Source: Enterovibrio norvegicus DSM 15893 (GTDB taxonomy: Bacteria; Pseudomonadota; Gammaproteobacteria; Enterobacterales; Vibrionaceae). From it: a stretch of DNA of 62,916 nt. Of the stretch, positions 45,642 through 55,588 are shown one piece after another. The notes beneath the pieces were generated by a model. That model searched no databases. It had not been told where the DNA came from and worked only from the letters and a program-made list of their open reading frames with translations. The DNA lies in NCBI RefSeq assembly GCF_900115495.1, contig NZ_FOWR01000031.1, forward strand, positions 1-62,916, written 5' to 3'. Position numbers and translations under genes: made by a program. How positions within the stretch are numbered: the stretch's first letter is position 1; each line of letters starts with the position of its first letter.

Positions 45642-45979
45642 GTTGTTTTGCCTCGCATGAATATGAAGTAATTGCGCCGCAGAAAGCGACACTGCATTGA
45701 TACTTACAGTTTTCTCAAGTGCGATAGAAGCTTAGATGTAATCATCTTGATGAACTAGAGGGCTGTTATGGTTCTCATTGGTACTAAAAAATGACCAATA
45801 AAACACTTTCAGGCTTCATTGTATTGCTTATGTGACGGTTTTGTTCAGGTGAGGGTCAGGTTGGGGGATTGGTATAGATGTCAGGGGGATCGTTGCGGTC
45901 CTCTTCGGTTCCGTATCAACAGATTCAAGGCAAGTCACAGAGGCGAGTCACAGAGCTGAGTGTGCAGTCGCCCCTTTTC
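45642..45979. other. Intergenic region downstream of hybrid kinase
   Basis: About 340 bases upstream of the NTF2-like gene and downstream of the kinase gene. No gene, convincing terminator or strong motif was seen. Confidence 0.5.
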
Positions 45980-48310
45980 TCAATTAATTTGTTTTTCCGC
46001 TTTGTCCGCTGTGTGCAAGTCTAAAATACGGTTCGCTTGTTGGATATTTACCGACATCAGGTTGAGGATCTTCTGTAAGGTTGTCGATCCTGGTGAAATG
46101 TTCATTCTGGCCTTTTCTTCGTTCTCTTTAGCGAGTTTAGCCAAGCTTGGCATATCCAAATTCAATGCAGTCCCTTTTACCACATGCAAGGCATTGAAGA
46201 GCATATCAAGATCCCCGCGACTAAAGGCGTTAATGAGGTTGTCAGAGGCTTTTTCAAACTCCTCTATCATGAGTAAAATTAAGCAGCGTTGCTCTTCTTT
46301 ATCGTCATCGAAAACCGCGAGCGTAGAGCTAGATGACAGTTCTTCTTCCGTCATCGGCAGTGCGCTTTTCGGCATTCTCGATAAACAAACGACATTCGAG
46401 GTTTCGGCACCTTGTGTGGTGATACCACGAGCATTTCGTAGTCGTTCGAAATCATTCATAAAATGTTGAATGGCGCTTTCAATGCTGCTTTTTTGGATCG
46501 GTTTAGTGAGGACATGATTAGCACCAATGTCCAAGAATTCGTCGTGGGCTTCTTTAAACACATCAGCCGTGCAGGCAAAAATGATAACGGGAGAGCGCAT
46601 TTTTTGACGGATATAATGGATGGCGCCAATGCCGTCGAGCTCAGGCATGTGTTTGTCCATAAGAATCAGGTCATAGGGTTTTGCTTCTAGTGCCTCAATG
46701 GATTTTTGCCCGTCCACAGCAATATCTACTTGGTGCCCCATTTTTTCACATAAACGTTTAGCGACCATGGCATTCACAGCGTTGTCATCTGTAATTAGGA
46801 TATCAAGCGATTCAATGGCAGAAATACGGGGCTTTGCTGCAAGTACTTCGACGTCTTCTACACATTCGTCAATAACATCCAGTGGCACGGTGATGACAAA
46901 GGTACTGCCTTGGCCTTCATCACTGACCACACTAATGGCGCCTTTCATGGTTTCGATGATATTTTTCACGATCGACAAACCTAACCCTGTCCCCCCAAAT
47001 TTGCGTGTGGTTGACGACTCTGCCTGACGGAAAGGTTCAAAGATATCGGTGAGCTTGTCCTTCGAAATACCCACCCCTGTGTCTTGTATCCACATTCCCA
47101 GTTGGTTTTCACTTACTTTATAATCGCAGATGATTTTCACACTGCCTTTGTTGGTGAACTTGATGGCATTACCCACAAGGTTAAAAAGTACTTGGCGAAA
47201 GCGAGAACTGTCACCAATAAAGGTGATGTCTTCGGAAATATTACTTTTTACTTCGAGAATAATATCTTTTTCGTTGGCAATAGGACGCAGCGCATTGGTC
47301 ACGGGATCAATGAGTTGATGGAACTTGAAAGGGTGATATTCAATTTCGATAAGCCCCTGTTCGACCTTAGAAAAATCCAAAATATCATTGAGGATGGTGA
47401 CCAAATACTCGCCAGAATCGTTGATGATCTGAATGTTTTTCTTCGTTGATAATTCCTGTGTTTCATCCGCGATAAGTTGTGCCATGCCGAGCACGCCATT
47501 CATGGGTGTTCTGAGTTCATGGCTCATTGTGGCCAAGAAAAGTGATTTGGCTTGATTAGCGCGCTCAGCATTTTCTGTCATTTCAGTCAGTTTCTGGTTT
47601 AACTCATTCAATTTATCAACACGATGCCATGAAGATAAGAGAATGAAACCAATGAGGCTTAAAAGTGAAAGACTGAATAACACCACAGACATCTGAAAAG
47701 TGTGAAATTCCATTTCTTTTAACTCACTTTCCGTCGCTTCGACAAACTCTCCGCGATGGCCAATTACCATGTCGTTAATCAGCAGTGAGATTTCTTTGTT
47801 CAATGCATTGTATCGCTCTATAAAGTGCATGTTTTGCTCGTTTGAAAGGTGCAAACTGGCAGCGATTTCTGCGGGTAAAGTGTTAATAGATTTATCGCGT
47901 TCTGAGAGAGTATGAAGGGCACTGTTTCGCGTGATGATTAACGCAATAAGGTTGTCGATAGACTGTGTAAGGTGTCGAAATTCTTCGGAAAAGTAATCTA
48001 TAGCACTGTCGATGCGTTGCGTATTTTGATTAAAAACTTCGACGTGAGACCCGTGAGTATTTGATACAAAGCTTTCCAGCCTTCTTTCTGTGTTAACTAC
48101 GCCACGTGTGATCACATGAGGCGTGACAGAATGACCAGAATTGAATGCGATAGCTTCATCGCGCAAATACAAGATTTCATGGCCTAGCGTCGTTACCTCA
48201 ATGTTGAGGTGAGTCAATTGATTCTTCACGTTGTAACCGTTTGTCGCTATTAGCAATAACACGGCAAACAAAACGAGAAAAGCATACCGGAGATGAGCAA
48301 GTTTATTCAC
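45980..48310 (-). CDS. Hybrid sensor histidine kinase with receiver and Hpt domain
   Basis: The 776-residue kinase has TM1 at about 8-25, a periplasmic helical domain of about 180 residues, and TM2 at about 207-227. A coiled coil follows, then HisKA ('[18 protein letters not shown]', phospho-His near 265), HATPase ('[13 protein letters not shown]', '[11 protein letters not shown]', '[10 protein letters not shown]'), a receiver ('[15 protein letters not shown]', phospho-Asp about 560) and a C-terminal Hpt domain ('[14 protein letters not shown]'). It is a self-contained His-Asp-His phosphorelay like ArcB/BarA, so it needs a separate response regulator, not visible here. Its ATG lies inside the end of the peroxidase gene (8-base overlap). 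Confidence 0.93.
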   Translation of the reverse strand: MNKLAHLRYAFLVLFAVLLLIATNGYNVKNQLTHLNIEVTTLGHEILYLRDEAIAFNSGHSVTPHVITRGVVNTERRLESFVSNTHGSHVEVFNQNTQRIDSAIDYFSEEFRHLTQSIDNLIALIITRNSALHTLSERDKSINTLPAEIAASLHLSNEQNMHFIERYNALNKEISLLINDMVIGHRGEFVEATESELKEMEFHTFQMSVVLFSLSLLSLIGFILLSSWHRVDKLNELNQKLTEMTENAERANQAKSLFLATMSHELRTPMNGVLGMAQLIADETQELSTKKNIQIINDSGEYLVTILNDILDFSKVEQGLIEIEYHPFKFHQLIDPVTNALRPIANEKDIILEVKSNISEDITFIGDSSRFRQVLFNLVGNAIKFTNKGSVKIICDYKVSENQLGMWIQDTGVGISKDKLTDIFEPFRQAESSTTRKFGGTGLGLSIVKNIIETMKGAISVVSDEGQGSTFVITVPLDVIDECVEDVEVLAAKPRISAIESLDILITDDNAVNAMVAKRLCEKMGHQVDIAVDGQKSIEALEAKPYDLILMDKHMPELDGIGAIHYIRQKMRSPVIIFACTADVFKEAHDEFLDIGANHVLTKPIQKSSIESAIQHFMNDFERLRNARGITTQGAETSNVVCLSRMPKSALPMTEEELSSSSTLAVFDDDKEEQRCLILLMIEEFEKASDNLINAFSRGDLDMLFNALHVVKGTALNLDMPSLAKLAKENEEKARMNISPGSTTLQKILNLMSVNIQQANRILDLHTADKAEKQIN

Positions 48311-49355
48311 GTTCTAGTATCTCCAGAACCTGTGGCCTTGGCGCACTGAGTGAATGCAGAAAAGCAGATAAATCGTTTATTACCGTTGGTTCTATGGCGT
48401 GTCCTAATTGAACCTTCGCCATGATCTCTATGGCTTCTTCTAAATTGCTTGTTCTGCCGTCATGAAAGTAGGGCGGTGTATCGGCAACATTTCTCAAGCT
48501 GGCAACGCGAAACAGGTATTTATCTGCATTTTGTTGGGTGATGAGATAACGGCCCATGTCTTTTTCATTGGCTTTTTTCCCGTCTGAAGTGGCGTTGTCA
48601 TAATAGCCAAAACGTTGCATCAAGCTTCCACCGATATTTTGTCCCTGATGGCAGTTAATGCACCCTAACTTTTGAAAGGCTATCCAACCTTGTTTGGCCG
48701 ATGAGTCAATGGCGTATTGCTCACCGTTAAGATAGCGGTCAAAAGGAGAGTTTGGGGTCAGTAGTGATTCTTGAAAGGCAACAAGCGCATGCTGAATGGA
48801 ATCAGCGCTGATGGGTAAAATGTTTGCCTCATCGAACAGGGTTCTGTACTCGGGTTTAGAAGCAACATAGTCAACAATGGCAGCCCAAGACGACGCCATT
48901 TCTAACGGCGCGTGGACAGGACCGTCCATTTGTTTCTTCAAGCTATTTGTTCTTCCATCCCAAAAGAATCGGTAGTTCAGCGCGGCATTGAAAACCGTCA
49001 ATGAATTTCGTGAGCCTGCCCCGCCCACGCCAACAGAGACGGGCGTGATTTCAGCGCCGTTTGTTTGAAGATTGTGGCAACTGTTACAGCTTACGCTGTT
49101 GTTTGATGAGAGACCCTCGTCTCTGAATAAGGTCCAGCCTACTCTGATCAGTGGGAGGTCATAATCAAAGTGACTTGGAATGGGAAAAACGAGTGCGTTT
49201 TGGTAGAGGGAGTTTATGTCTGCATTTGTTCCGTGACTGTGTGAATCATGCTCTTGTCTGTCTATGAGCGAACTAACAGGTGCAAAGAGAATCCCTACAC
49301 CTATTGCGATAATGAGGGACAGCAACCCGATAAGCAAAACTCGACGATAAACCAT
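48303..49355 (-). CDS. Di-haem cytochrome c peroxidase, membrane-anchored
   Basis: The 350-residue protein has an N-terminal signal or anchor (residues 5-26), two c-type haem sites CNSCH (90-94) and CINCH (232-236), and '[14 protein letters not shown]' / '[14 protein letters not shown]', the usual MauG/CcpA segments. It reduces H2O2 with electrons from small c-type cytochromes in the periplasm, or oxidises a partner protein as MauG does. A His-rich stretch follows the anchor ('HDSHSHG'). Co-transcribed with the overlapping kinase gene downstream. Confidence 0.9.
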   Translation of the reverse strand: MVYRRVLLIGLLSLIIAIGVGILFAPVSSLIDRQEHDSHSHGTNADINSLYQNALVFPIPSHFDYDLPLIRVGWTLFRDEGLSSNNSVSCNSCHNLQTNGAEITPVSVGVGGAGSRNSLTVFNAALNYRFFWDGRTNSLKKQMDGPVHAPLEMASSWAAIVDYVASKPEYRTLFDEANILPISADSIQHALVAFQESLLTPNSPFDRYLNGEQYAIDSSAKQGWIAFQKLGCINCHQGQNIGGSLMQRFGYYDNATSDGKKANEKDMGRYLITQQNADKYLFRVASLRNVADTPPYFHDGRTSNLEEAIEIMAKVQLGHAIEPTVINDLSAFLHSLSAPRPQVLEILERE

Positions 49356-49520
49356 ATGCTTTATGTGTATGAAAGTTCATGCATAAAGCATAGTTCAACA
49401 TCTATGTTTGTCTAATCTGTTTTCTTCTAAATACTGTTATAAATATTTATAAAATAATGAATTTATTGTCACGGATGTTCCAGATCAATCAAGGCGTCAT
49501 GTATTTGTATTTGCCAATTA

Positions 49521-49542
49521 AACGGCAAGCTCAGCTTGCCGT
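49521..49542 (-). terminator. Terminator of biosynthesis/export operon
   Basis: AACGGCAAGC/GCTTGCCGTT hairpin lies 13 bases after the RND gene stop, with a short T-rich tail in the minus direction. Confidence 0.65.
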
Positions 49543-49554
49543 TTTTGTGCGTAT

Positions 49555-52500
49555 TTAAATAGGTCGTGCTTTATGGCCTTGAATTACGTGTTCATTGGCG
49601 GTGTTTACATACCCTAGCAAGGTGTTGTACGCGCGTTTTGGCATACTCATCATCACTAAAGGCACTAAGTACAATACGGTGAAGAACGACGTGGTCATGC
49701 AGAACACAATCACCACCGCGATGTTGTATTTAGCCACTGCGCCAAAGTTAAATTGAAACACCAACGGCAGCACACCAAGGATCAGCGAAAACGAGGTCAT
49801 AAACACCGCATTAAAGCGCTGAGAGCAGCCTTCAATAATGGCGTCTTTCAGCTTAGCTGGGTCTGCATGCTCACGCGCAATACGAATCACTTCATACACC
49901 ATGATCACCGCTTGTTTCGACGATAAACCCACCGCCGTCAGAATCGACAACCGCGTATAAATGTTGTCGGACAGACCAAACATATCCAGCGCGATATACC
50001 CCGAAAAGTAGGTCACTGGCACCGTGGAAAGCACGATGATCAGCGGCGCGACCACAGAATCAAACAGCACCGTCAGTAGCAAGAAAATCAGCAGTAGCGA
50101 GAACAAGGTAATGTTCATGTGCTCGGTCACTGACGACGAAATCGAGCGGCTTGAGCCAATAAAGGTGATGTTGTGTTCTGCAATGCCTTTCGACATCAGA
50201 ATGTCTTTCAAGGTATGAATTGCATCGTACTTGTTCACGCCAGACAACGTAATACCGCGAATTTGAACACTTGGCAGGCCGTTGGTTTTATTGATGTTAA
50301 GCGGTTCAAAAGACGGCTCAACATGCTGAATCGCACTTTTCATGATTTTACGGTAGCCATCGTCATACAAGGTGTAGTCATCGATGGTGGTTGTGCCTTC
50401 TACCATGCTTTGACGATCTGACGGGCTGACGCCGAGATACACTTTTACGTTGTCGTTCGCATGAGGTGTTTTGCCAATATAGTTTGGTTGGGAAAACGCC
50501 GCGATGAGTGACGCAAAGTAGCGACGTTCCGCACTGCCGTAGGTTGTGGTATCCACTAAGGTATCGATGTTGAATTGGTTCGACACATACTTGGCATCGT
50601 GTACCAAGAACTCGTAAAGCCCGGTGGCACGCGCTTCTCTCAATGCCGCTTCGACTTTATCTAGCACTTGTTCTGTGTCGCTGCCCATGATCGCCATGTC
50701 GATAGGGAAGGTGGATGCGCCTGGAATGTCCGTTGGCAAAATCACAAACGAACGGCTCAAGGTTTCTTGGGCGAGCAGTGACGCCAAGCGCTTAGACTGT
50801 TCCACCAGAAGGTTATTCTTCTGAGGATTATCGACGAACTGTTGAGCTGTTTCTTGAATGGGTTTTGTGATGTGTTCCCACCACACAAGATTGTCGCCGT
50901 TTTCCTGCGAGCCAGAGACTGGCTCTTTCAGGCGGACATAATGGGTGATCATATTGCTGTCAGGCAGGCCAGTGACATAGTTGGTGGAATCCACCCAATC
51001 CAGCGCCAAAATACGTTGCGTCAGTTTGCTGGCTTGTGCCTGAACGTCTGATGACGTTGCATTCGGGCTGACTTCACTCAGTACCAACAACAAACGTTTG
51101 TCTTCCGGTGGCGCGACTTCGCTGTCGCTGTTTTGCCATGAAAAGAACCCCGCGACTAACACACCCATGATGACCACAGCAGTCAGCGACCGGATCACGC
51201 GGCTTTCTGCGAAAAGGCACAGGGATTGGTGATACGCGCGTAACACTGGGTTTTGGTACGCCTCGCTTTTGGCGTTGCTTGCTGTGTTATGTGGTGTGTT
51301 ATTTGCCACTTGATTGACATGAGCGCGAGCGCTCGGCAACAGCTTGGGTGTGATAAGCACAGAAACAAACAAAGAACACAGCAGGGCGATGGAAATGGCG
51401 ATGCCGAACTCTTTGCTGACCACACTGTAATCGGCACTTGAGAAAATATACGGTAAATACACAACCACCAATGTAAGCGTGATAGCAACCAATACCATCA
51501 AGATGGCGCGTAATCGCATCAGTTGGCTGCTAGATTGCGTGCTGGCTGTGGTTGGCGCTGCACTGTGTCCGTTCAAGTAATCTGTCACCACAATGGAATC
51601 ATCCACCACGAGGCCAATGGCGATGATAAGCGCAGTAATCGTGATCAGGTTGATGGACTCGAGCGACACGGAATAGAACGCAAAGGCCAACAGTAACGAA
51701 AGGGGAATCGACAGAGAAATGGCAAAGGCCGAGGCCACAGAGCGTGTCGTGAAATACACGATCAAACACGTCACGGCGATAGACAAGATAATCGACAGCA
51801 GGGTTTCCTTGATAGAGCCATACAGCATCACGGTGCTGTCCATGATTTCCTGCGCTTTGATGTCAGGCTCACCGACCAGAAAATCGGTGATCATGGTTTT
51901 GACTTCGGTTGAAACGGAAAGCGGGTTTGCGCGGCCATCGAAGGTCGCCAGCATCACCACGCCGTCTTTGTCGTTGAACTTGGCTTTTACGCGGGTGTAT
52001 TCGTTGGCAACGCGAAACGTCGCGATATCGGATAAGGCGTGAACCCCTTGCGCGCCATCATCTTCAAGGCGCAAGGTCGCCATTTTTTGAATGCCGTTAT
52101 CGACGTCTTTGTGGTGATAAATCTCGTAGTTTTCACCGTCCACCAAATAGCTCGCAGGCTGGGTAAATGCCGACTGCACGGTGTCATATACTTGGTTCAG
52201 TGCTAGACCTGCCGCGTTTAAACGGTCTTGATCCACATCGATGTAAATCGCATCGCTCGGGCCATAAAGGGCGACCGATTGAATGCCGGGTAAGCTGCGA
52301 AGAATGGGGGTGATTTCACTTTCCAACAGTCGACTGACCAATGAGTCTGAACGTGCGTTAGAGGTAAATACGTACCCCAAATCAGGGGCGAAATCACCTT
52401 TGTCTAAGCCGGATGTCAGCTCATCAAGGTTGTTTTGCACCATAGGGCGGTTGGTGAGCTGGTTGCTGATATCGCGGGCGACGGCATCAATGTCCACGCT

Positions 52501-52833
52501 TTTGTCGAACTTCCCCGTAACGCGCAGTGAATTGTTGCCCACGGTTAAGCGGGTATATTCCAGCCCGTCTTGTTCCGCGAAAATGTCTTCAATGTCGCTC
52601 GCCACGTGAGTGGCGATGTACTTCGCAGGCTTATCGTAAAATTGGGCGGAAACAAAAATGGTGCTGCTGCGCGAGTAGGGGAAGGACGTTAGCGTGACGA
52701 ATTTCAGTGCGGCCAATCCACACATTGTGATGAGCAACATCAGAATGATGTAGCCCATGCGCGATTCGAAATAGCGTCCTAGCCAAGAGGTCGCTGGGTT
52801 CTCCATGCTCTTTTTCATCGCATCAGGTTTCAT
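49555..52833 (-). CDS. RND-family efflux permease
   Basis: This 1092-residue inner-membrane pump has the N-terminal helix after 'FESRMGYIILMLLITMCGL', two large periplasmic loops and 12 helices. The proton relay is intact: Asp-Asp in 'IAIGLVVDDSIVVTDYLNG' (TM4) and Lys in 'AVGLSSKQAVIMVYEVI' (TM10). Asn/Pro motifs 'FPYSRSSTIFVSAQFY' in the first porter segment suggest the HAE1-like branch with divergent specificity. It ends the operon and its ATG overlaps the stop of the MFP gene. No outer-membrane channel gene is present, so a chromosomal TolC would be used. Confidence 0.92.
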   Translation of the reverse strand: MKPDAMKKSMENPATSWLGRYFESRMGYIILMLLITMCGLAALKFVTLTSFPYSRSSTIFVSAQFYDKPAKYIATHVASDIEDIFAEQDGLEYTRLTVGNNSLRVTGKFDKSVDIDAVARDISNQLTNRPMVQNNLDELTSGLDKGDFAPDLGYVFTSNARSDSLVSRLLESEITPILRSLPGIQSVALYGPSDAIYIDVDQDRLNAAGLALNQVYDTVQSAFTQPASYLVDGENYEIYHHKDVDNGIQKMATLRLEDDGAQGVHALSDIATFRVANEYTRVKAKFNDKDGVVMLATFDGRANPLSVSTEVKTMITDFLVGEPDIKAQEIMDSTVMLYGSIKETLLSIILSIAVTCLIVYFTTRSVASAFAISLSIPLSLLLAFAFYSVSLESINLITITALIIAIGLVVDDSIVVTDYLNGHSAAPTTASTQSSSQLMRLRAILMVLVAITLTLVVVYLPYIFSSADYSVVSKEFGIAISIALLCSLFVSVLITPKLLPSARAHVNQVANNTPHNTASNAKSEAYQNPVLRAYHQSLCLFAESRVIRSLTAVVIMGVLVAGFFSWQNSDSEVAPPEDKRLLLVLSEVSPNATSSDVQAQASKLTQRILALDWVDSTNYVTGLPDSNMITHYVRLKEPVSGSQENGDNLVWWEHITKPIQETAQQFVDNPQKNNLLVEQSKRLASLLAQETLSRSFVILPTDIPGASTFPIDMAIMGSDTEQVLDKVEAALREARATGLYEFLVHDAKYVSNQFNIDTLVDTTTYGSAERRYFASLIAAFSQPNYIGKTPHANDNVKVYLGVSPSDRQSMVEGTTTIDDYTLYDDGYRKIMKSAIQHVEPSFEPLNINKTNGLPSVQIRGITLSGVNKYDAIHTLKDILMSKGIAEHNITFIGSSRSISSSVTEHMNITLFSLLLIFLLLTVLFDSVVAPLIIVLSTVPVTYFSGYIALDMFGLSDNIYTRLSILTAVGLSSKQAVIMVYEVIRIAREHADPAKLKDAIIEGCSQRFNAVFMTSFSLILGVLPLVFQFNFGAVAKYNIAVVIVFCMTTSFFTVLYLVPLVMMSMPKRAYNTLLGYVNTANEHVIQGHKARPI

Positions 52834-53978
52834 CGGATCATTCCCACCAGTTGTTCAGTGTCATTGGTTTCCGTGCTTGTCGGCGTGTCGCGTTTTGGTT
52901 CAGGTCTTTTTACGCGAACCAATTCGTTATCAAGTAACTTGAATGATCCTGCGGTGGCGATGCGGTCGCCCTCGGAAACACCGCTTTCCAGCTCTAACAC
53001 CCCGTCGTCATACCAACTGACTTGCACGTAGTTCTTCTTCACGCGGCGACCATCAAGCTTGAACACATAGAAGCCTTTGTAATCCAAATGCACATACTTG
53101 TTTTCAAGGAAAATGCCTTGATCAGCATGTTGCAGCGGCAAGTTAGATGTGCAGCGTTCGAACAGCGAATGGTTCACCAAACTTGCGGGTGTGCCTGTGC
53201 TTTCCATCACCACGTCATCAGGCGTCAATGTGCCGTAAAGAGTGACAAACTCACCGTTGTCTTCCGGCTCATGATGGCTGTATTGCGCCGTGGCAATTAC
53301 GTCACCGTTATCGACGGAGCGCAGGGCGATTTCATCCCGTAGCGCGATAGACGAGAAAATATGGAGTGGGATTTTCGAGGTGAACTCGAAAGTTTGGTTA
53401 CCGTAAAACGTCAGGACAGACACGCCAGGGTTTACGCGATCATATTGCTTCACAGACGGCGTTTCGAATACGCCGTCTTCCGGCGCGTAGAACTTGAAAG
53501 ACTCAAACAGTGAACGTTGATACGCCACTTCTGCGCGAAGGTTATCCACCTTCAATTGCAGTTCATCGGTTTCTTGTTTCGAATTTTTCACGCGGAGTGA
53601 ACGGTAGCGTTTCAGGTTCAGTTCATTGAGGCGCAAATTGTTTTGCGCCACTTGGTAGTGATAACGCACCGATTCGTTTTCAATCTCGAGCAACAACTCG
53701 CCCTTCTTCACCCGATGGCCGCCTTTGCGTACATACACCACTTCCCCTTCCACCTTGGGGGCAAGGTGGTAAATGTTCTGTGGGGCAATCATGCAAGCGG
53801 ATTGATACATCTTGTTGCGGTGTTCCGTCTGTACCAACAGGCTTTCCACGGTTTTCATTTGAAAGCCTGCGGGAATATCGGTGTCAGGTGCTTTTTTCTT
53901 CACGCCCGCCACAGAATAGACGGAGACACCGAGTGCCACGGTTAACACCGGGATAAGAAGCGCGAGTTTATTGTTCAT
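52830..53978 (-). CDS. Membrane fusion protein (HlyD/RND periplasmic adaptor)
   Basis: The 382-residue adaptor has an N-terminal membrane anchor (residues 4-24) and lipoyl halves around 'APKVEGEVVYVRKGGHRVKKGELLLEIEN' (quoted: 'GEVVYVRKGGHRVKKGELL') and 'FYAPEDGVF'. A short coiled coil ('NNLRLNELNLKRYRSLRVKN') and beta-barrel domain follow. It couples the RND pump to TolC. The start at 53978 overlaps the ligase stop (ATGA); an upstream longer frame is not real. Confidence 0.9.
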   Translation of the reverse strand: MNNKLALLIPVLTVALGVSVYSVAGVKKKAPDTDIPAGFQMKTVESLLVQTEHRNKMYQSACMIAPQNIYHLAPKVEGEVVYVRKGGHRVKKGELLLEIENESVRYHYQVAQNNLRLNELNLKRYRSLRVKNSKQETDELQLKVDNLRAEVAYQRSLFESFKFYAPEDGVFETPSVKQYDRVNPGVSVLTFYGNQTFEFTSKIPLHIFSSIALRDEIALRSVDNGDVIATAQYSHHEPEDNGEFVTLYGTLTPDDVVMESTGTPASLVNHSLFERCTSNLPLQHADQGIFLENKYVHLDYKGFYVFKLDGRRVKKNYVQVSWYDDGVLELESGVSEGDRIATAGSFKLLDNELVRVKRPEPKRDTPTSTETNDTEQLVGMIR

Positions 53979-55576
53979 AGTGTCTCTGCTAACTGTCTTG
54001 GTTGAACATGAGTGATTGGCTCTGGCAGTTGCCATTCAACGAGGTCACCGTCGAGCAGGGCTTGCTTCAGCTTTTGCTTGTTGTGCTTGCCGTTGTCGTT
54101 GATAGGAATGTCCACCAAGCGTTCGACACGTTTCGGCAAATGCGATGACAAGGCAGAGCGTTTCAACAGGCGTTCGCGCAGCAATTCGTCAGACATTGAT
54201 TCGCCCACTTCTTCCACAATAAAGGCCGTGATCGCCATGGTGTCGGCATTCACTAAAATGCAGGCATCGCGAAGTTCAGGCTGCGATTTCAACCACTGCT
54301 CGTGCTCTTTGCAGGAATATTTCAAGCCATCAATCTTGAACACTTCGTCTTTGCGGCCACTGAGGTAGAGATAACCGTCGCTGTCCATGCGTCCGAAATC
54401 ACCAGTCGCGAGTTTCTTCTGGCGGTCATTTTCATCAAAGAAAATCGCCTTACGCGTTGCGTCTGGGTTATCCAAATACTCCGTCATCACATGCGGGCCA
54501 GACACCACGATTTGACCTTCGGTGCCAGCCGGAACAGGTTGGTTGTTCTCATCCAAGATCTCGATGCGTGTACCGGGAATGGCAATGCCCACGCTGTCCG
54601 GTTTCTTCGCGTATTCGTCAGGGTGTAGCCAGGTGGTGCGCTTGCACTCGGTTAAGCCGTACATGGAGAAGAAACGGCAGTTTGTGAAAATGGTCTGCAT
54701 GTATTCCACTTCACCGCGGTGAATCGCTTCGCCGGTATTGGTGATGGTGGTGACCGATTCCAGTTGCTTGGCACTGCCGAATTGCTTAATCAAACGCGCC
54801 ATCGACGGCACGATAGGGAAATGGGTCGCGCTGATTTTCTGCACTTCCATCAAGTTCTTCTGCGGGATCATGAAAGAGTTAGTCAAGAAGGTCTGACAGC
54901 CCGTGAACAGTGGGAACAGGATTTGATAGAAGCCATAATCGAAGTTCAGCGGCAGCGCGTTATAAATCACGTCATCGCCACTAATTTCCAAATACTCGAT
55001 GATGGATTGCGCCGCAAACAACACATTGGAATGGCTCAGTGCCACGCCTTTAGAACGGCCTGTAGAACCTGATGTGAAGAACACCAAACCAATGTCGCTC
55101 GCCACAGGTTTGCGGTTGCGTTGCTGTGCAGGCACATTGGTTTCGTTTACGCCAGTAGCGCGGTCATTTCTGATCCAACCAGGCGCATCCAACGAGGCGG
55201 TGTCCAACGCGCGATAGTAGCTCAACTGATAGCTGGCCTTTGCTGCATGCTCCGGCGCAATCAGCAGTATGTCCGCTTCGTACTGGTCGATGATGGATTG
55301 GTTTTTCAACTGATCGGCACGTGCATCAATGGTCGCGAACAGCACACCCAGTTTGTTGGCCGCCAGCAGCAACGGCAAGGTGTTCATGCCGCGACCAGCA
55401 ATGTATAGCAGGCGATCGCCCAGCCCTAAGCCTTCTTTTGCGAGTGCTTCTGCATGGCTGTTGGTTTTGTCGAGCAAATCTGTGAACGTCCAATTGTTCT
55501 TCGCGTCGCTCAGACAAACCTTGCTCGGTTGCTGTTGTTGGATTTGTACCAACTGATCGTAAAGTGTCGTTTTCAT
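53975..55576 (-). CDS. AMP-forming acyl/aminoacyl ligase, carrier-protein loading type
   Basis: The 533-residue adenylate-forming enzyme has A3 'VFFTSGSTGRSKGVALSH' (about 165-182), A5 'MYGLTECKRTTW' (about 305-316), 'TGDFGRMDSDGYLYLSGRKDEVFKIDG' (quoted as 'TGDFGRMDSDG', 'LYLSGRKDEVF') and the C-terminal Lys in 'NDNGKHNKQKLK'. It resembles stand-alone ligases such as PltF, PigI and CloN4 that load proline on a carrier protein. No carrier or condensation domain is fused. It would load the acid onto the operon's own ACP. Substrate is not readable. Twelve bases separate it from the MATE gene. Confidence 0.88.
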   Translation of the reverse strand: MKTTLYDQLVQIQQQQPSKVCLSDAKNNWTFTDLLDKTNSHAEALAKEGLGLGDRLLYIAGRGMNTLPLLLAANKLGVLFATIDARADQLKNQSIIDQYEADILLIAPEHAAKASYQLSYYRALDTASLDAPGWIRNDRATGVNETNVPAQQRNRKPVASDIGLVFFTSGSTGRSKGVALSHSNVLFAAQSIIEYLEISGDDVIYNALPLNFDYGFYQILFPLFTGCQTFLTNSFMIPQKNLMEVQKISATHFPIVPSMARLIKQFGSAKQLESVTTITNTGEAIHRGEVEYMQTIFTNCRFFSMYGLTECKRTTWLHPDEYAKKPDSVGIAIPGTRIEILDENNQPVPAGTEGQIVVSGPHVMTEYLDNPDATRKAIFFDENDRQKKLATGDFGRMDSDGYLYLSGRKDEVFKIDGLKYSCKEHEQWLKSQPELRDACILVNADTMAITAFIVEEVGESMSDELLRERLLKRSALSSHLPKRVERLVDIPINDNGKHNKQKLKQALLDGDLVEWQLPEPITHVQPRQLAETL

Positions 55577-55588
55577 CGGGATATTCCT

